Below, piece after piece: positions 1-8,996 of a stretch of 64,000 bases of DNA. The translations under genes and the position numbers were made by a program. The DNA comes from Bifidobacterium sp. ESL0704 (lineage in GTDB: Bacteria > Actinomycetota > Actinomycetes > Actinomycetales > Bifidobacteriaceae), in the NCBI RefSeq assembly GCF_029392075.1, contig NZ_CP113929.1:2108001-2172000 (forward strand). The letters run 5' to 3'. Below the pieces are notes generated by a model. It was given only the letters and a program-made list of their open reading frames with translations. It searched no databases and had not been told where the DNA came from. Numbering within the stretch: the stretch's first letter is position 1; the number at the start of each line of letters is the position of its first letter.

Positions 1-2691
1 GCGCTTGTAGACGAACATGCCCTGCCCGTCCAGATGCTGCCAATCCTTGTTATATTGCAGAATCGGCGTAGAGGTGTCGCCCCAGCTGCGTTGATGCATG
101 TTGTCGATGAAATCGGTGTAATAAGGCGTGTAACCAGCGACCCGATCCACCTTGAGGTCATCGAAGCGCACATTGGTGAAGCTGGTGCCGATCTGCACAC
201 GTCCACTCGCCTGCGCAGCGGCATCCCGATAGTCGCCGACCGTGACGCCATTGACCAGCGCCGTATAGGTATCGCCCGCCACACGGATGGCGATGGTGTT
301 CCATTGGCCCAATCCGGCCTTCCAGTTCACTCCGGCGGTGTCGCCGAGCTTTCCTGAGGCCACATTCACGCCGAAGCGCTGCAAAGCCCAATCTCCCGAT
401 GGGGTCACCCGCAGCTGAGCGGCCGAGGCGCCGATGCCGTTGGCGTTGCCACCCTGCTCTCGCGCGCCGATGGTGGCGTACGCGTTCTTGCCGTTGTCGG
501 CGCCGTTCTCAAAGTAGACACGGACGCTGGCTTCGTAATTGGCCCAACGGTTGTCGCCGACGGTCGTCATCGGGTCGCCGCCGTTCCACGCACCGGCGTT
601 CATGCCCTCGCCGACTTGCTGACGCAGGACGTGGCTGCCGTCCGGAAGTTTCACGACCTCGAACGCTCCGTTGGTGTCATCGGTATAGCGTGGGGTGGCA
701 CCGGTGTCGCCGCCTCGGGAATGCAGGTAATCCTCCTCAACCGTCGCGCCTTGCTTGTAGGTTTCGACCTTCTTGTCCCGATATTCGAAATCGTCGGCGT
801 ACAAGGGCCCGATATTGTCCGAACTCTGGTCGAGAACGGCCTGGTCCTTGCCGTTCACATATTCCTTGGAGGCTGGCAGCATGCTGCCTTCGCCGTCACG
901 AGGCTTCAGTGTTCCATTCGGACCGGATTGGGCGTAATCGAGGGTTGTGGCGGTGAGCATGGAGAACGGCTTGACACTGAACTCGTAGGCGCCTTGGCCG
1001 TCAGGATTGATCTGCGCAATCGGGCGCACGTAGTTGCCGTTATACGGCTGACCGGCATCGGCTGCCGTCGTCTCCCACAATTGCATCGGAGCCGAGGCAC
1101 CGGCCTTGAGACTCATGTTCTTGGCCGAGATGCGATAAGTCTTGGTCTGCGCAGAATCGTTGACGATCACCGTGGAGAAGGCGCTTTTGTCCGGCGCGGC
1201 GAGCGTCATGTAGCTGGTTGCGCCGCCGCGCGAGCTGGACGCTCCGGTTCCGCGCCCCGGCGGGTTGCCGTCAGTCATATCGCTACGTGAAGCTTCGGGA
1301 ATGCCACGCCAAATGCCGGCGGTATTGGTCGCATTCTCGTACCCGGTTTTGGCAAAGCGCGAGAACTGCTCCAACGTCGCCAAGCCACCGTCATAATGCA
1401 TCCACCCGCTCCAAGGATCACGTGCGGAAAGCAGCTCTTTCGAGGAGTATTGGAAACCGTCGTAGAACGAGCCGATCGCCGGCTGATAGACGAAATTGGT
1501 GCGACGCGAGCTGGTGAAGCCTTTGATGGCGGTGTTCGCCATCTCGAGGGCGGAGTTGATGCCGCCGATGCCGACTCCGGATTTGCCGTCGTTCTTGCCG
1601 TTGTTGGTCCCGCTGCCCTCGCCGCTGGCGGTGTTCATGGTGTTGTTGGGGCGATCCGCGGTAAACGAGAACGTGGCCTGGGCCTCGGAATTCCAAATTT
1701 CCTTGTCCTGCTGGTCGGCGAGTTTCTTGAAGTCGCCGTTCTTGTCATCGGCTGTGTTGTAGTGGAACCCGGCGATATCGACCGCCTTCATCAGATCGGG
1801 GTCCTTGAACATATCCGCGCCGAACGAACCGGTGCCGACCTCGTCGGAGATAAGCGTGCGAATCTTATGGAACGCCGCTTTTTCTTGGGCATCCTTCCAC
1901 GCAGGCACATCGCGGCCGTCAAAGTCCTTGATGCTGCCCGCTCCCTCGAATCCGCTCTCGTCGGTTTTCACGCGATTGGCGAAATCCTTCGTCCACGCAT
2001 AATCGGGCTTCTGCTCGTTGATATGCGGATTGACCGAATCCACCATATAGCCGTATTCGCGATAGACCGCGAGAATCGTGTTTTTATACCACTTGTAAAT
2101 ATTGTCGTGGTTGTTGTCGGATCCCACCCATTGCGGGTACTTCCAACGCAGAATGCTCACTTTGAGGCCGGGATTGACTTTAAGCGCGTCGCTGGCCAGC
2201 TGGAAACCGGGCTCACGCGCCACATCGGGGTATTCATCGGGCCCTCGCATCACTGCCGCGTTCGGACCGGTGGAGGTGTTGCGGTCATTGCCCATTTCAA
2301 TCTTGACCGTGTTCATCAACGGGTGTTTGCCGCCAAAGAGCACATCGATCATTTTCCAGTATTGCTGGGGATGCTCCGCCTTGTAGTCCATGAGCAGGCT
2401 GCTCGTGGAATTGGCGCTCAACTCGCCGAAACCCTTGAATGTCAGGCCGTTTTTATTGAGCGCGGCCCGAGCCACGTCCCCACCGTCGACGGTCACTTCA
2501 ACGGGATTGGAACCCGATTGTTCTTTCACTGCATTCGCCGCACCTTCGGAAAGCCCCTGTGCGGCCATCGCCGGCGTCGCGCACAGAGCCATCGGGACGG
2601 CCACCATCATGGCCACCGCGACCGTCATGGTTTTTCGTATGGCCGCACGATAATGTACGCCTTGGGTCTTACCTGATCGTTGTGTCCGCAT
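1..2691 (-). CDS. GH59 (galactosylceramidase-like) secreted glycosidase, 3' end outside window
   Basis: A signal peptide of about 43 residues (basic start, hydrophobic core, cut near ATPAMA-AQ) implies export. The catalytic part resembles GH59 galactosylceramidase. A family-like block runs from LTFKGFGELS through HPLMNTVKIEMGND. The putative acid/base Glu lies near residue 226 in PHINEQKPDY and the putative nucleophile near 336 in KEIWNSEAQATF. A later block, DPWSGWMHYDGG, matches the family pattern EPWSGHY. After about residue 620 comes a beta-rich, lectin/laminin-G-like domain (DDFEYRDKKVETY). At least 897 codons are present. The start is ATG with AGGTGGG five bases before it. The likely substrate is a beta-galactoside such as a plant galactan or glycolipid; the exact substrate is inference. 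Confidence 0.75.
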   Translation of the reverse strand, partial: MRTQRSGKTQGVHYRAAIRKTMTVAVAMMVAVPMALCATPAMAAQGLSEGAANAVKEQSGSNPVEVTVDGGDVARAALNKNGLTFKGFGELSANSTSSLLMDYKAEHPQQYWKMIDVLFGGKHPLMNTVKIEMGNDRNTSTGPNAAVMRGPDEYPDVAREPGFQLASDALKVNPGLKVSILRWKYPQWVGSDNNHDNIYKWYKNTILAVYREYGYMVDSVNPHINEQKPDYAWTKDFANRVKTDESGFEGAGSIKDFDGRDVPAWKDAQEKAAFHKIRTLISDEVGTGSFGADMFKDPDLMKAVDIAGFHYNTADDKNGDFKKLADQQDKEIWNSEAQATFSFTADRPNNTMNTASGEGSGTNNGKNDGKSGVGIGGINSALEMANTAIKGFTSSRRTNFVYQPAIGSFYDGFQYSSKELLSARDPWSGWMHYDGGLATLEQFSRFAKTGYENATNTAGIWRGIPEASRSDMTDGNPPGRGTGASSSRGGATSYMTLAAPDKSAFSTVIVNDSAQTKTYRISAKNMSLKAGASAPMQLWETTAADAGQPYNGNYVRPIAQINPDGQGAYEFSVKPFSMLTATTLDYAQSGPNGTLKPRDGEGSMLPASKEYVNGKDQAVLDQSSDNIGPLYADDFEYRDKKVETYKQGATVEEDYLHSRGGDTGATPRYTDDTNGAFEVVKLPDGSHVLRQQVGEGMNAGAWNGGDPMTTVGDNRWANYEASVRVYFENGADNGKNAYATIGAREQGGNANGIGASAAQLRVTPSGDWALQRFGVNVASGKLGDTAGVNWKAGLGQWNTIAIRVAGDTYTALVNGVTVGDYRDAAAQASGRVQIGTSFTNVRFDDLKVDRVAGYTPYYTDFIDNMHQRSWGDTSTPILQYNKDWQHLDGQGMFVYKR

Positions 2692-2960
2692 ATTCCCACC
2701 TCATCATGGTCATATATTTGGATGTTCTCTTCTTGACTCACCTTCTCAATCGCGTGCCAGACAATCCAAAGCCTTGACACAGCAAATAGACGAGGAAAGC
2801 ACAATTATTTACTATATTAGGATAAGAAATATCATTTTATTAAGATTGCCAAAATTTGTTCTCAACGGCGCAGGACTTGCGATGCAAGCGATGTCAGATG
2901 ATTGCGAGCCGATAAACCACTACACGCCTCGTATTGGCGGGAAATCTCAAAAACACATTG

Positions 2961-3034
2961 TGGGCCCGATGGGATTCGAACCCACGACCTTCTGCTCCGG
3001 AGGCAGACGCTCTATCCAGCTGAGCTACGGACCC
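2961..3034 (-). tRNA. tRNA-Arg (anticodon CCG)
   Basis: Full cloverleaf on the minus strand: acceptor stem GGGTCCG/CGGGCCC, D-arm GCTCAGCTGGATAGAGC, anticodon stem-loop TCTGC-CTCCGGA-GCAGA reading CCG, and T-arm GGGTTCGAATCCC. The discriminator is A. CCA is not encoded. Confidence 0.96.
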
Positions 3035-3250
3035 AAACAACAACTCAAAGCATAGCACCGTAGCCGACCAACGGCGTGGCCTGAGTGGCACCGGACGTCA
3101 TTGCCCATCAGCCAGACGATAAATTCGCCTCCGCGCCCATGCCTTTTCACGCCCCCATGCATCAGAATTCCGGAAATCGGCCGTCTATCGGATTTCAACC
3201 ATTCCGAACCGCAAAAATGCGCAAGAAGTGCGAAACGCCGCCATTTCGTC

Positions 3251-3256
3251 TAGACT
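3251..3256 (+). promoter_or_regulatory. -10 hexamer TAGACT of a leaderless promoter
   Basis: TAGACT lies six bases before the ATG at 3263 and there is no Shine-Dalgarno sequence, so the predicted transcript starts at or beside the start codon. The same 11-base word TAGACTTGGAC recurs upstream of the pyrophosphatase gene at 31156. Confidence 0.5.
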
Positions 3257-3262
3257 TGGACT

Positions 3263-3889
3263 ATGGCCCCTGAAATGAACGACTTCGAATTCGATCGGCG
3301 GTTCTTCTGCCGTCAGATGCCCGAGGAACTGGACGATGGCAGCGCGCCGACCCTTATCGTGCAAAGTTACTACGTTCACTCTGATAACTATGCGTTGCGC
3401 GTGCGTCTGTCGAGCCGGAAAACCCGTATCGAAATGAACGCCGACACCGACGCGATGGCCGCGCTCGACCGATACCGCGACGATTTCACTGAAGCCAGTG
3501 TCACCGTCAAAGGCCCATCCGTGGGCGGCACGCGTTATGAGGCGGAGCGCGAAATCGACGTCAACATCGCCGCGGAGCTGATCAAACGCGGCGGGGAGGT
3601 CATCATCAAGAACCGTTTCGCCGCTTGGATCGGCGAGGACGGCTGGGACATCGATGTGTTCGGCGGATCCAACGCGCCACTTGTGGTGGCCGAAGCCAAG
3701 CGCAGCCGGCCGGTGACGAACCTAATCATCCCCGATTTCTGCGTCACCGAAATCACCGACCAAGTGCGTTTCTCCAACGATGGACTTGCCAGCAGGCCAT
3801 TTGCGAGCTGGAGCGGGGACTTCGATCGCGAGCTGGCCGAACAAGGTCCCCATTTCGAGCAGATCTACGGCCGCAACCGGCACGAGTAG
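3263..3889 (+). CDS. CYTH-domain (triphosphate tunnel metalloenzyme-like) protein
   Basis: A 208-residue protein with the CYTH beta-barrel pattern: an N-terminal charged strand (EFDRR), alternating basic strands (YALRVRLSSRKTRIEM), a central KNRFAAW followed by the hallmark WDIDVFGG, then LVVAEAKRSRP. Family enzymes hydrolyse triphosphates or make cAMP and need an ExExK motif at the N-terminus. Here that motif is ExDxR-like, and the usual AEVEL strand reads AEAKR, so activity may be altered. The gene is single and flanked by repeats. The ATG at 3263 is chosen because a -10 sits just before it; the ATG at 3275 is an alternative. Confidence 0.7.
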   Translation: MAPEMNDFEFDRRFFCRQMPEELDDGSAPTLIVQSYYVHSDNYALRVRLSSRKTRIEMNADTDAMAALDRYRDDFTEASVTVKGPSVGGTRYEAEREIDVNIAAELIKRGGEVIIKNRFAAWIGEDGWDIDVFGGSNAPLVVAEAKRSRPVTNLIIPDFCVTEITDQVRFSNDGLASRPFASWSGDFDRELAEQGPHFEQIYGRNRHE

Positions 3890-3930
3890 TCCGGTTCCCA
3901 GCCCTGCCGAACGCCATACCCGCCTGACTT

Positions 3931-4041
3931 ACGTCACAAAACCTCCAGTAAGCGGTCCTACCGGAGGAAACGCGACGCTTGTAGCCTGATCAGCGTCACA
4001 AAACCGCCAACACCCAGCTCAACTGGAGGAAACGCGACGCC
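3931..4041. repeat. Family A inverted-repeat pair
   Basis: Two units of about 63 bp, each starting TCACAAAACC and ending GGAGGAAACGCGACGC. Each unit can pair CCTCC with GGAGG and CGTC with GACG. The same family forms the long 62-bp array at 46.1-46.6 kb. With the next feature it fills the 433-base gap downstream of the CYTH gene; no gene is seen here. Confidence 0.75.
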
Positions 4042-4074
4042 ACCCGGCCCGATTCACATTGTTTCGAAGGCAAT

Positions 4075-4200
4075 AGCGTCAGAAAAGTGCATTCTACAGC
4101 ACCCAAATCGCACTTTTTTGACAGCAGCGTCACAAACATGCACCTTACCCCGGCTCAGATGTATTTTTTTGACGCCAGTGTCAGAAAAGCGCACTTATAC
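4075..4200. repeat. Family B hairpin repeats
   Basis: Three tandem partial units start at about 4076, 4127 and 4178 (period 51). Each pairs GTCA-AAAAGTGC-type sequence with GCACTTTTTTGAC-type sequence. The related family at 32.76-32.93 kb has a similar 51-bp period and the same GCACTTT core. Confidence 0.65.
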
Positions 4201-4322
4201 AAGAACAATCCTCGGCCATAGGACCAGCCAAACAGAAAACGGCACGATCCCGGCTGAGCATTGAGCCGCTGCCGGGAATCGCACCGTTTGCCATACAGGC
4301 GAAAACGCAGGAAACTTTCGCC

Positions 4323-5288
4323 TCAGTACATCAGCGTCGAAAGACGACGGCGAGCGGCCCTGAGTCGCGGATCGTCGGGCTCGGGAATGACGAAGTACTC
4401 GAGCAGACGCTTGCGCACCGGTTCCAAGTCGGCCTTGTGACCAGCGGCGAGGAAATCAAGCAGACGCGAGAAGGCATCCCCGATCTGGCCGCCAATCATA
4501 TCGATATCGGCGACGGCAAGCTGCGCCTCGACATCGTCGGGGTGATCGGCTGCGGCAGCACGGACCTCACGCACGTCGGCGCTGCCGGAACGCGCCAGCA
4601 ACAGAGCCTTGGAACGCTCACGGGCGGCCAACGTGTCGTTGGGGTTCGCCTCGAGCACCTGCGCATAGGCCTCAGCGGCACCGGCATAGTCGCCATCGGC
4701 CGCAAGTTGGTGGGCCTGCTGGTGCTCAGGCGGGACCTGCTCGGCTTCATCCGCCTCCCCGCCGGCATCGGCGTCAGGATCGCCAGAATACGGCGCCGTT
4801 CCGGTAACCCCGGCCTTCTGGGCCAACTGCACGATCTGCGGCAGCAGGGTGTCGGTGATCTGCGTCAGTTCCTCGCTACTCGGCAGCCCCTCGAGAATCG
4901 GCATGGGCCGCCCGCCGATAAGCGCGAACAACGCCGGCGCACCCTTGATCTGGAAGGCTTGGGCGATACCCGGCTCCGCATTGATGTCGATGCGGGCAAG
5001 TTGCAGCTGGCCCTTCATGGCATTGACGGTATCCCCGAGCTTCTTGGCCATGGCAAACAGGCGATCGTCGGTGGAAATCCACAGCAAGAGCACCACCGGA
5101 TAGGTGGCGGAAGTCTGTAATACAGCCTGGAATGTGGACTCGGTAACGTCGATGACATAACCACCCGCGCTCGGTGCGCCGCCTGCCTGGCCCGGTTCAG
5201 ACTGCACCTGATGCTTAATCGAACTCAAATCGACCGCGCCCGCCAAGGAAATGCCCGGATTCGTCTGGGGCTTATTTGCTGCTGCCAA
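4323..5288 (-). CDS. Thioredoxin-fold/TPR co-chaperone (YbbN/CnoX-like)
   Basis: A 321-residue protein. A thioredoxin-like domain spans about 45-155 (YPVVLLLWISTDDRLF, then RIDINAEPGIAQAFQIKGAPALFAL). A helical TPR-like half follows (PPEHQQAHQLAADGDYAGAAEAYAQVLEANPNDTLAA). The CxxC redox pair is missing; the position reads WISTDDRL, so the role is holdase or co-chaperone rather than disulfide exchange. The start is TTG with AAGAAGG five bases upstream. An acidic spacer of about 30 residues links the two halves. Confidence 0.82.
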   Translation of the reverse strand: MAAANKPQTNPGISLAGAVDLSSIKHQVQSEPGQAGGAPSAGGYVIDVTESTFQAVLQTSATYPVVLLLWISTDDRLFAMAKKLGDTVNAMKGQLQLARIDINAEPGIAQAFQIKGAPALFALIGGRPMPILEGLPSSEELTQITDTLLPQIVQLAQKAGVTGTAPYSGDPDADAGGEADEAEQVPPEHQQAHQLAADGDYAGAAEAYAQVLEANPNDTLAARERSKALLLARSGSADVREVRAAAADHPDDVEAQLAVADIDMIGGQIGDAFSRLLDFLAAGHKADLEPVRKRLLEYFVIPEPDDPRLRAARRRLSTLMY

Positions 5289-5508
5289 AAGTGCCTTCTT
5301 TCTTGCTGCGTCGGCTCGACACAGGAATCGCTATCTGCCCGATATGCATATAAGCACAAGTCTAATCTACCTGTCGCCCGACCCGCAGGACACCGCTTCG
5401 CCTGACGGCGGACCCCAATACACAAGCCTCGTTACCAACAAAATATATGGACATCTCTCGCGTGATCAGGCACCCAAGTCGAGGGTTGAAGGCAGTTAGC
5501 CATCAATC

Positions 5509-5620
5509 CTGCCTCTAACCCTCCAGCAACATAGCGTTGCCCCGGGGTTAGAGGCAGAGAACACACACCAATGCCCCTAACCCTTGAAAATAGCCCGGTT
5601 ACGGCAGGGTTAGAGGCAGA
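5509..5620. repeat. Family E inverted-repeat pair, 62-bp period
   Basis: Two units place CTGCCTCTAACCC or TGCCCCTAACCC opposite GGGTTAGAGGCAG, so each can form a long hairpin. Equivalent points are 62 bp apart on both arms. They lie directly 3' of the lipoprotein gene and 5' of the co-chaperone gene. A related single unit is at 60.68 kb. Confidence 0.75.
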
Positions 5621-5654
5621 AAACAGCAACGGATCCGAAAGCGAAGACGAAAAT

Positions 5655-6662
5655 CTAGAGCGCTTCGACCTTGATCGGCTGACGTTCGGCGCCTACCGCG
5701 ACCACCTTTTTACCCGATTTGGCTGGAGGAACATAAAAAGCCAGAATGTTGACATACGTCACCTTCATGGTGCCGGTGGCCTTGCCTTGGCCGAATAACG
5801 CGCGCTCCGCGTCGCTGGCAGGCTGCGATTCACGGCCCTCACCGGCGATGCGTGTCCATTCCGAATTGATCTGCGAGACCACCAGGTCGCCGCCTTCGCT
5901 TGAACGCATCACCGCGATTCCGTTTTTAATCGGCATGAAAGCCTGAGTCTGCGTGCCATGGTTGCGTTCCATGCCCTGCTGGACCGTTGCGGACAATTTG
6001 TCAAGATCGTCACGGAAATAATCGTTGTTGAATTTCGACGCGAACTTGCTCTGCTGCCCGTGCGTCAAAACGTCCGCATACTCATCCACCGCCTGTTGCG
6101 GGGTCATCGACAATCCGGAATCATCCGGCGTCCCCATATTGGCACCGATCGAGGGGATGGCGAATTCCGGAAGCTTCGCGCCCTGGAAGAGTCTCACCAC
6201 GCCCCACAGTTTGTAATTGGTTCGCGGGCTACGCTGCGTCATCACCAAAAGCCGCTTGGACTGCTGGTCCTGGGTCGTGGTGGTGATCGAGAACACCGAA
6301 CGCGGCCAACCCGACTGGGTGGGAATGATCGTCTGAGCGATGTCCTTCGGAATAGTGGCCTTGGGATCGATCGCACCGGTTGCCTGGGCAATCGACAGCT
6401 CGCTGGTACGCACTTCAAGGGCCGGGCCGGTCACCCGCGCCGATAGTCCGTCCGGGCTTTTGGCGTTGTCCGAAGCGTCAAGAACGTCCAGCGTCGCCTT
6501 GCGTATCGCCTTTTCCTGCGCTTCGGTGATATCCGGTGTCTGGGTCGACGATTCGGCCCCCTGCGGCTTCGGGGGCCGCTCGCCGCACGCGGCAACGCCG
6601 ACCAGAGTGGCTGCAGCGATCGCCACGGCGGTCAATGCTCTCAACAGTTTCTTCGTACTCAT
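5655..6662 (-). CDS. Lipoprotein of unknown function
   Basis: A 335-residue protein with a lipoprotein signal ending LVGVAAC, so the mature N-terminus should be a lipid-modified Cys at about residue 26. The rest is a soluble extracytoplasmic domain (SGWPRSVFSITTTT, then YKLWGVVRLFQGAKLPEF) resembling lipoproteins described only as DUF families in bifidobacteria. Its ATG overlaps the stop of the upstream membrane protein by four bases (ATGA), so the two are translationally coupled and probably work together at the envelope. Function is unknown. Confidence 0.8.
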   Translation of the reverse strand: MSTKKLLRALTAVAIAAATLVGVAACGERPPKPQGAESSTQTPDITEAQEKAIRKATLDVLDASDNAKSPDGLSARVTGPALEVRTSELSIAQATGAIDPKATIPKDIAQTIIPTQSGWPRSVFSITTTTQDQQSKRLLVMTQRSPRTNYKLWGVVRLFQGAKLPEFAIPSIGANMGTPDDSGLSMTPQQAVDEYADVLTHGQQSKFASKFNNDYFRDDLDKLSATVQQGMERNHGTQTQAFMPIKNGIAVMRSSEGGDLVVSQINSEWTRIAGEGRESQPASDAERALFGQGKATGTMKVTYVNILAFYVPPAKSGKKVVAVGAERQPIKVEAL

Positions 6663-8689
6663 GCGTTCTTTTCGTCCCCATTCGCTTCTGTTGTTTTGCC
6701 GGCCTGATCCGACTCGACGTGAGCGGTGTCAGCATCGCTGTCCGTGTCTTCAGTCGACGTTTCCGAAGATAGACGGGCGAAATAATCACGGAGGTCATCG
6801 GCTGAAATCACCGTTGTTTCGGCTTGCGCATGACTTTCGTCAATCAACTCGTCGGCGCTCGAAGCCGTGCGTCCCTCGCTGTTGCGAGCATCATCCTGCG
6901 CGTTGCCGTCGGATTCGGTATCGCCCTCGGGCTGCTGAAGCGACACGGACACGTTGGCTGCCCTGAAATCGACGGCTTGTCCCTCATCATTATCGGCGTT
7001 GTCGTCGCGGTCAAGGTTATCGGCATCATGACGGTTGCCGAGACCGTCGTTACCTGCATGGCTGGCCGCGGCATGCCGCGAATGCCTACCTACCGAAGCC
7101 GACGACGCAGTGGCATCCGATTCGGATTCCTGTTCCGGTTTGCCGCAATGCCGCCCTGAATGACTCACGTTATGATGATTTTCATCAATATTGACATCTT
7201 CAGTATGCTCAGAACCGGTACTGGAAACCGTACCTGTCCCCGCCGCCATGTCGCCGGAATCCGCAGATCCCTGCGTCTGAGCCGTTTCGGTTTCACCCGT
7301 CAGGCTTTCGTCCACTTCGTCGATAGAGCCGGACCGCAAAGCCGAAGCCTCGTCCTGTTCGGAATCGCCGGCCATACGATCGTCTTGAACGGTATCGGCA
7401 ACACTGTTGTCAGCGGAGGCTTTTTCAGTGTCATCAGCAGCATTGTCAGCGTTGTCGGTATTTTCGTCGTTGTCGGTACTTTCAGTGTTGCCGGTACTTT
7501 CAGCGTTGTCGGTACTTTCAGTGTTGCCGGCGTTGTCGGCACTTTCATCATTGTCATTGACGCCAGTGCCATCATCACTATCATTCTGCATCTGCATGTC
7601 CGCCACAAGATTGCGCCTGGTCGGATCGATAATGCTGGGAGCCGACGCATCCGCGTCCGAAAGTCCGCTGTCCGTGGAAGCGGAGAGCGAAGAACCCTCG
7701 CCCGACACCACGCCTGCGCTGCCTTCGGCTGCCGACGATTCGCCCGAAGCCGCAACAGCAGAAGGACGAATCTTATGAGACGGACGATGGTTATGGCTCG
7801 AGTGCACCAGACTTCTGCGGAGCACGGCGATGCTTCCGGTCATCGCCTCGGAAATCGAAACTTCTTCGGCCTTCGCCTTCTTGCGCCTCTCACGACGCTT
7901 CGCACGCTTGCGCTTGAACGATTCGTTGGCCATGATCGCGAAAAGCGAGGCGGATAATATGGTCAGCACCACGCACACGCCGGACGCGACGAAGAACGGC
8001 ACCGCATGATTGGGAACACGATCGCGCAACCAATGCATGGTGATGGTGACGCTCGGCCGCGCCGATTTCCTCGCAGACGCGCCCATGTCGACGACCATCA
8101 CCTGATCGCTTCTCACGTCATTGAGGTTCAGCTTCATCGCGGAATCGCCGCACTTCACGCTCGTCCACATATCCGAATTCTTGAAAGCGATCTCGTCGCC
8201 GCCTGCCACGGTCTCGATCTTGGGCCCCATAGCGGTTTTGGTGGAGAGCCTCTTCCAATCATCCAGACCGGTCACTCGTACGTATTGCTGACCGGCGATC
8301 CAGCCGGTGGCGTCTTTGGCGTTGCCCAAGGCCACGCAAGTCTGGGCTGCGGATTTTGCTGTTTTGGTTTTATGGGACTTTGTTGCTTGGGCTTTATCGG
8401 ATTTGGCTGAGGCCTGTGCCCGGTCGCCGTGAGCGCTCACTTCTATATTGACGGATTTGGCGAGTAGGTTCAACATCCCGGAATCGGTGACAACGTAACG
8501 GGCTCCGGAGATCGAGGTGGTCGCACTGACCTCACGCGCAGGTTTCCAAACCGTCATGTTCAAGGCGCCCAAGACGATGAACAACACCGCGAGAAGGCCG
8601 AAAATCGGCGCGACAACGCCACGCATGATCACCGCGTGTTTAGTCGGCTTTGCGTTGTGTTTAGTCTTTTTATCCTGTTCTGAAGTCAT
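6659..8689 (-). CDS. Two-TM membrane protein with long acidic low-complexity tail
   Basis: A 676-residue protein. The first TM is at about 22-48 (VVAPIFGLLAVLFIVLGALNM), followed by an extracytoplasmic domain with two Cys. The second TM is at about 228-252 (FFVASGVCVVLTILSASLFAI), then a very basic KRKRAKRRERRKKAK stretch. The remaining ~400 residues are cytoplasmic and low in complexity, with runs built on TESTDN, NADN and GNTEST between 7430 and 7560. The start is ATG with AAGG upstream. It is coupled to the lipoprotein gene. No enzymatic motif is seen; a scaffold or envelope role is a guess. Confidence 0.75.
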   Translation of the reverse strand: MTSEQDKKTKHNAKPTKHAVIMRGVVAPIFGLLAVLFIVLGALNMTVWKPAREVSATTSISGARYVVTDSGMLNLLAKSVNIEVSAHGDRAQASAKSDKAQATKSHKTKTAKSAAQTCVALGNAKDATGWIAGQQYVRVTGLDDWKRLSTKTAMGPKIETVAGGDEIAFKNSDMWTSVKCGDSAMKLNLNDVRSDQVMVVDMGASARKSARPSVTITMHWLRDRVPNHAVPFFVASGVCVVLTILSASLFAIMANESFKRKRAKRRERRKKAKAEEVSISEAMTGSIAVLRRSLVHSSHNHRPSHKIRPSAVAASGESSAAEGSAGVVSGEGSSLSASTDSGLSDADASAPSIIDPTRRNLVADMQMQNDSDDGTGVNDNDESADNAGNTESTDNAESTGNTESTDNDENTDNADNAADDTEKASADNSVADTVQDDRMAGDSEQDEASALRSGSIDEVDESLTGETETAQTQGSADSGDMAAGTGTVSSTGSEHTEDVNIDENHHNVSHSGRHCGKPEQESESDATASSASVGRHSRHAAASHAGNDGLGNRHDADNLDRDDNADNDEGQAVDFRAANVSVSLQQPEGDTESDGNAQDDARNSEGRTASSADELIDESHAQAETTVISADDLRDYFARLSSETSTEDTDSDADTAHVESDQAGKTTEANGDEKNA

Positions 8690-8761
8690 ATTGCCTTATA
8701 TTCTACAAGGTCTATCCGATAGAATTCTGTGAACGATTATCACAGTATTACATCATTGCAT

Positions 8762-8900
8762 ACAGAGTAAATCACACTTTTAGGCCCGATTCTGTGATTT
8801 ACTCTGTAAGCTCACGACGGATACAAAGCAAATCACACTTTTGAGCCGAATTCTGTGATTTACTCTGCATCGCAGGGACGGATACAGAATAAATCACATC
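8762..8900. repeat. Family C inverted repeats, 61-bp period, in a divergent promoter region
   Basis: Two complete units pair AGAGTAAATCACA with TGTGATTTACTCT across a short loop, and a third half-unit follows. AAATCAC begins at 8769, 8830 and 8891, an exact 61-bp period. The array fills the gap between the divergent membrane-protein and FKBP genes, so it could affect both promoters. Confidence 0.8.
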
Positions 8901-8996
8901 TCCACCACGGCCAATCACCATCAGCCAGCCAGCGATATCCGCTCAGCCATCTCCGACTATGCGCTAAATCAAGGTTCAGGGCTAATGTGGTGAGCC

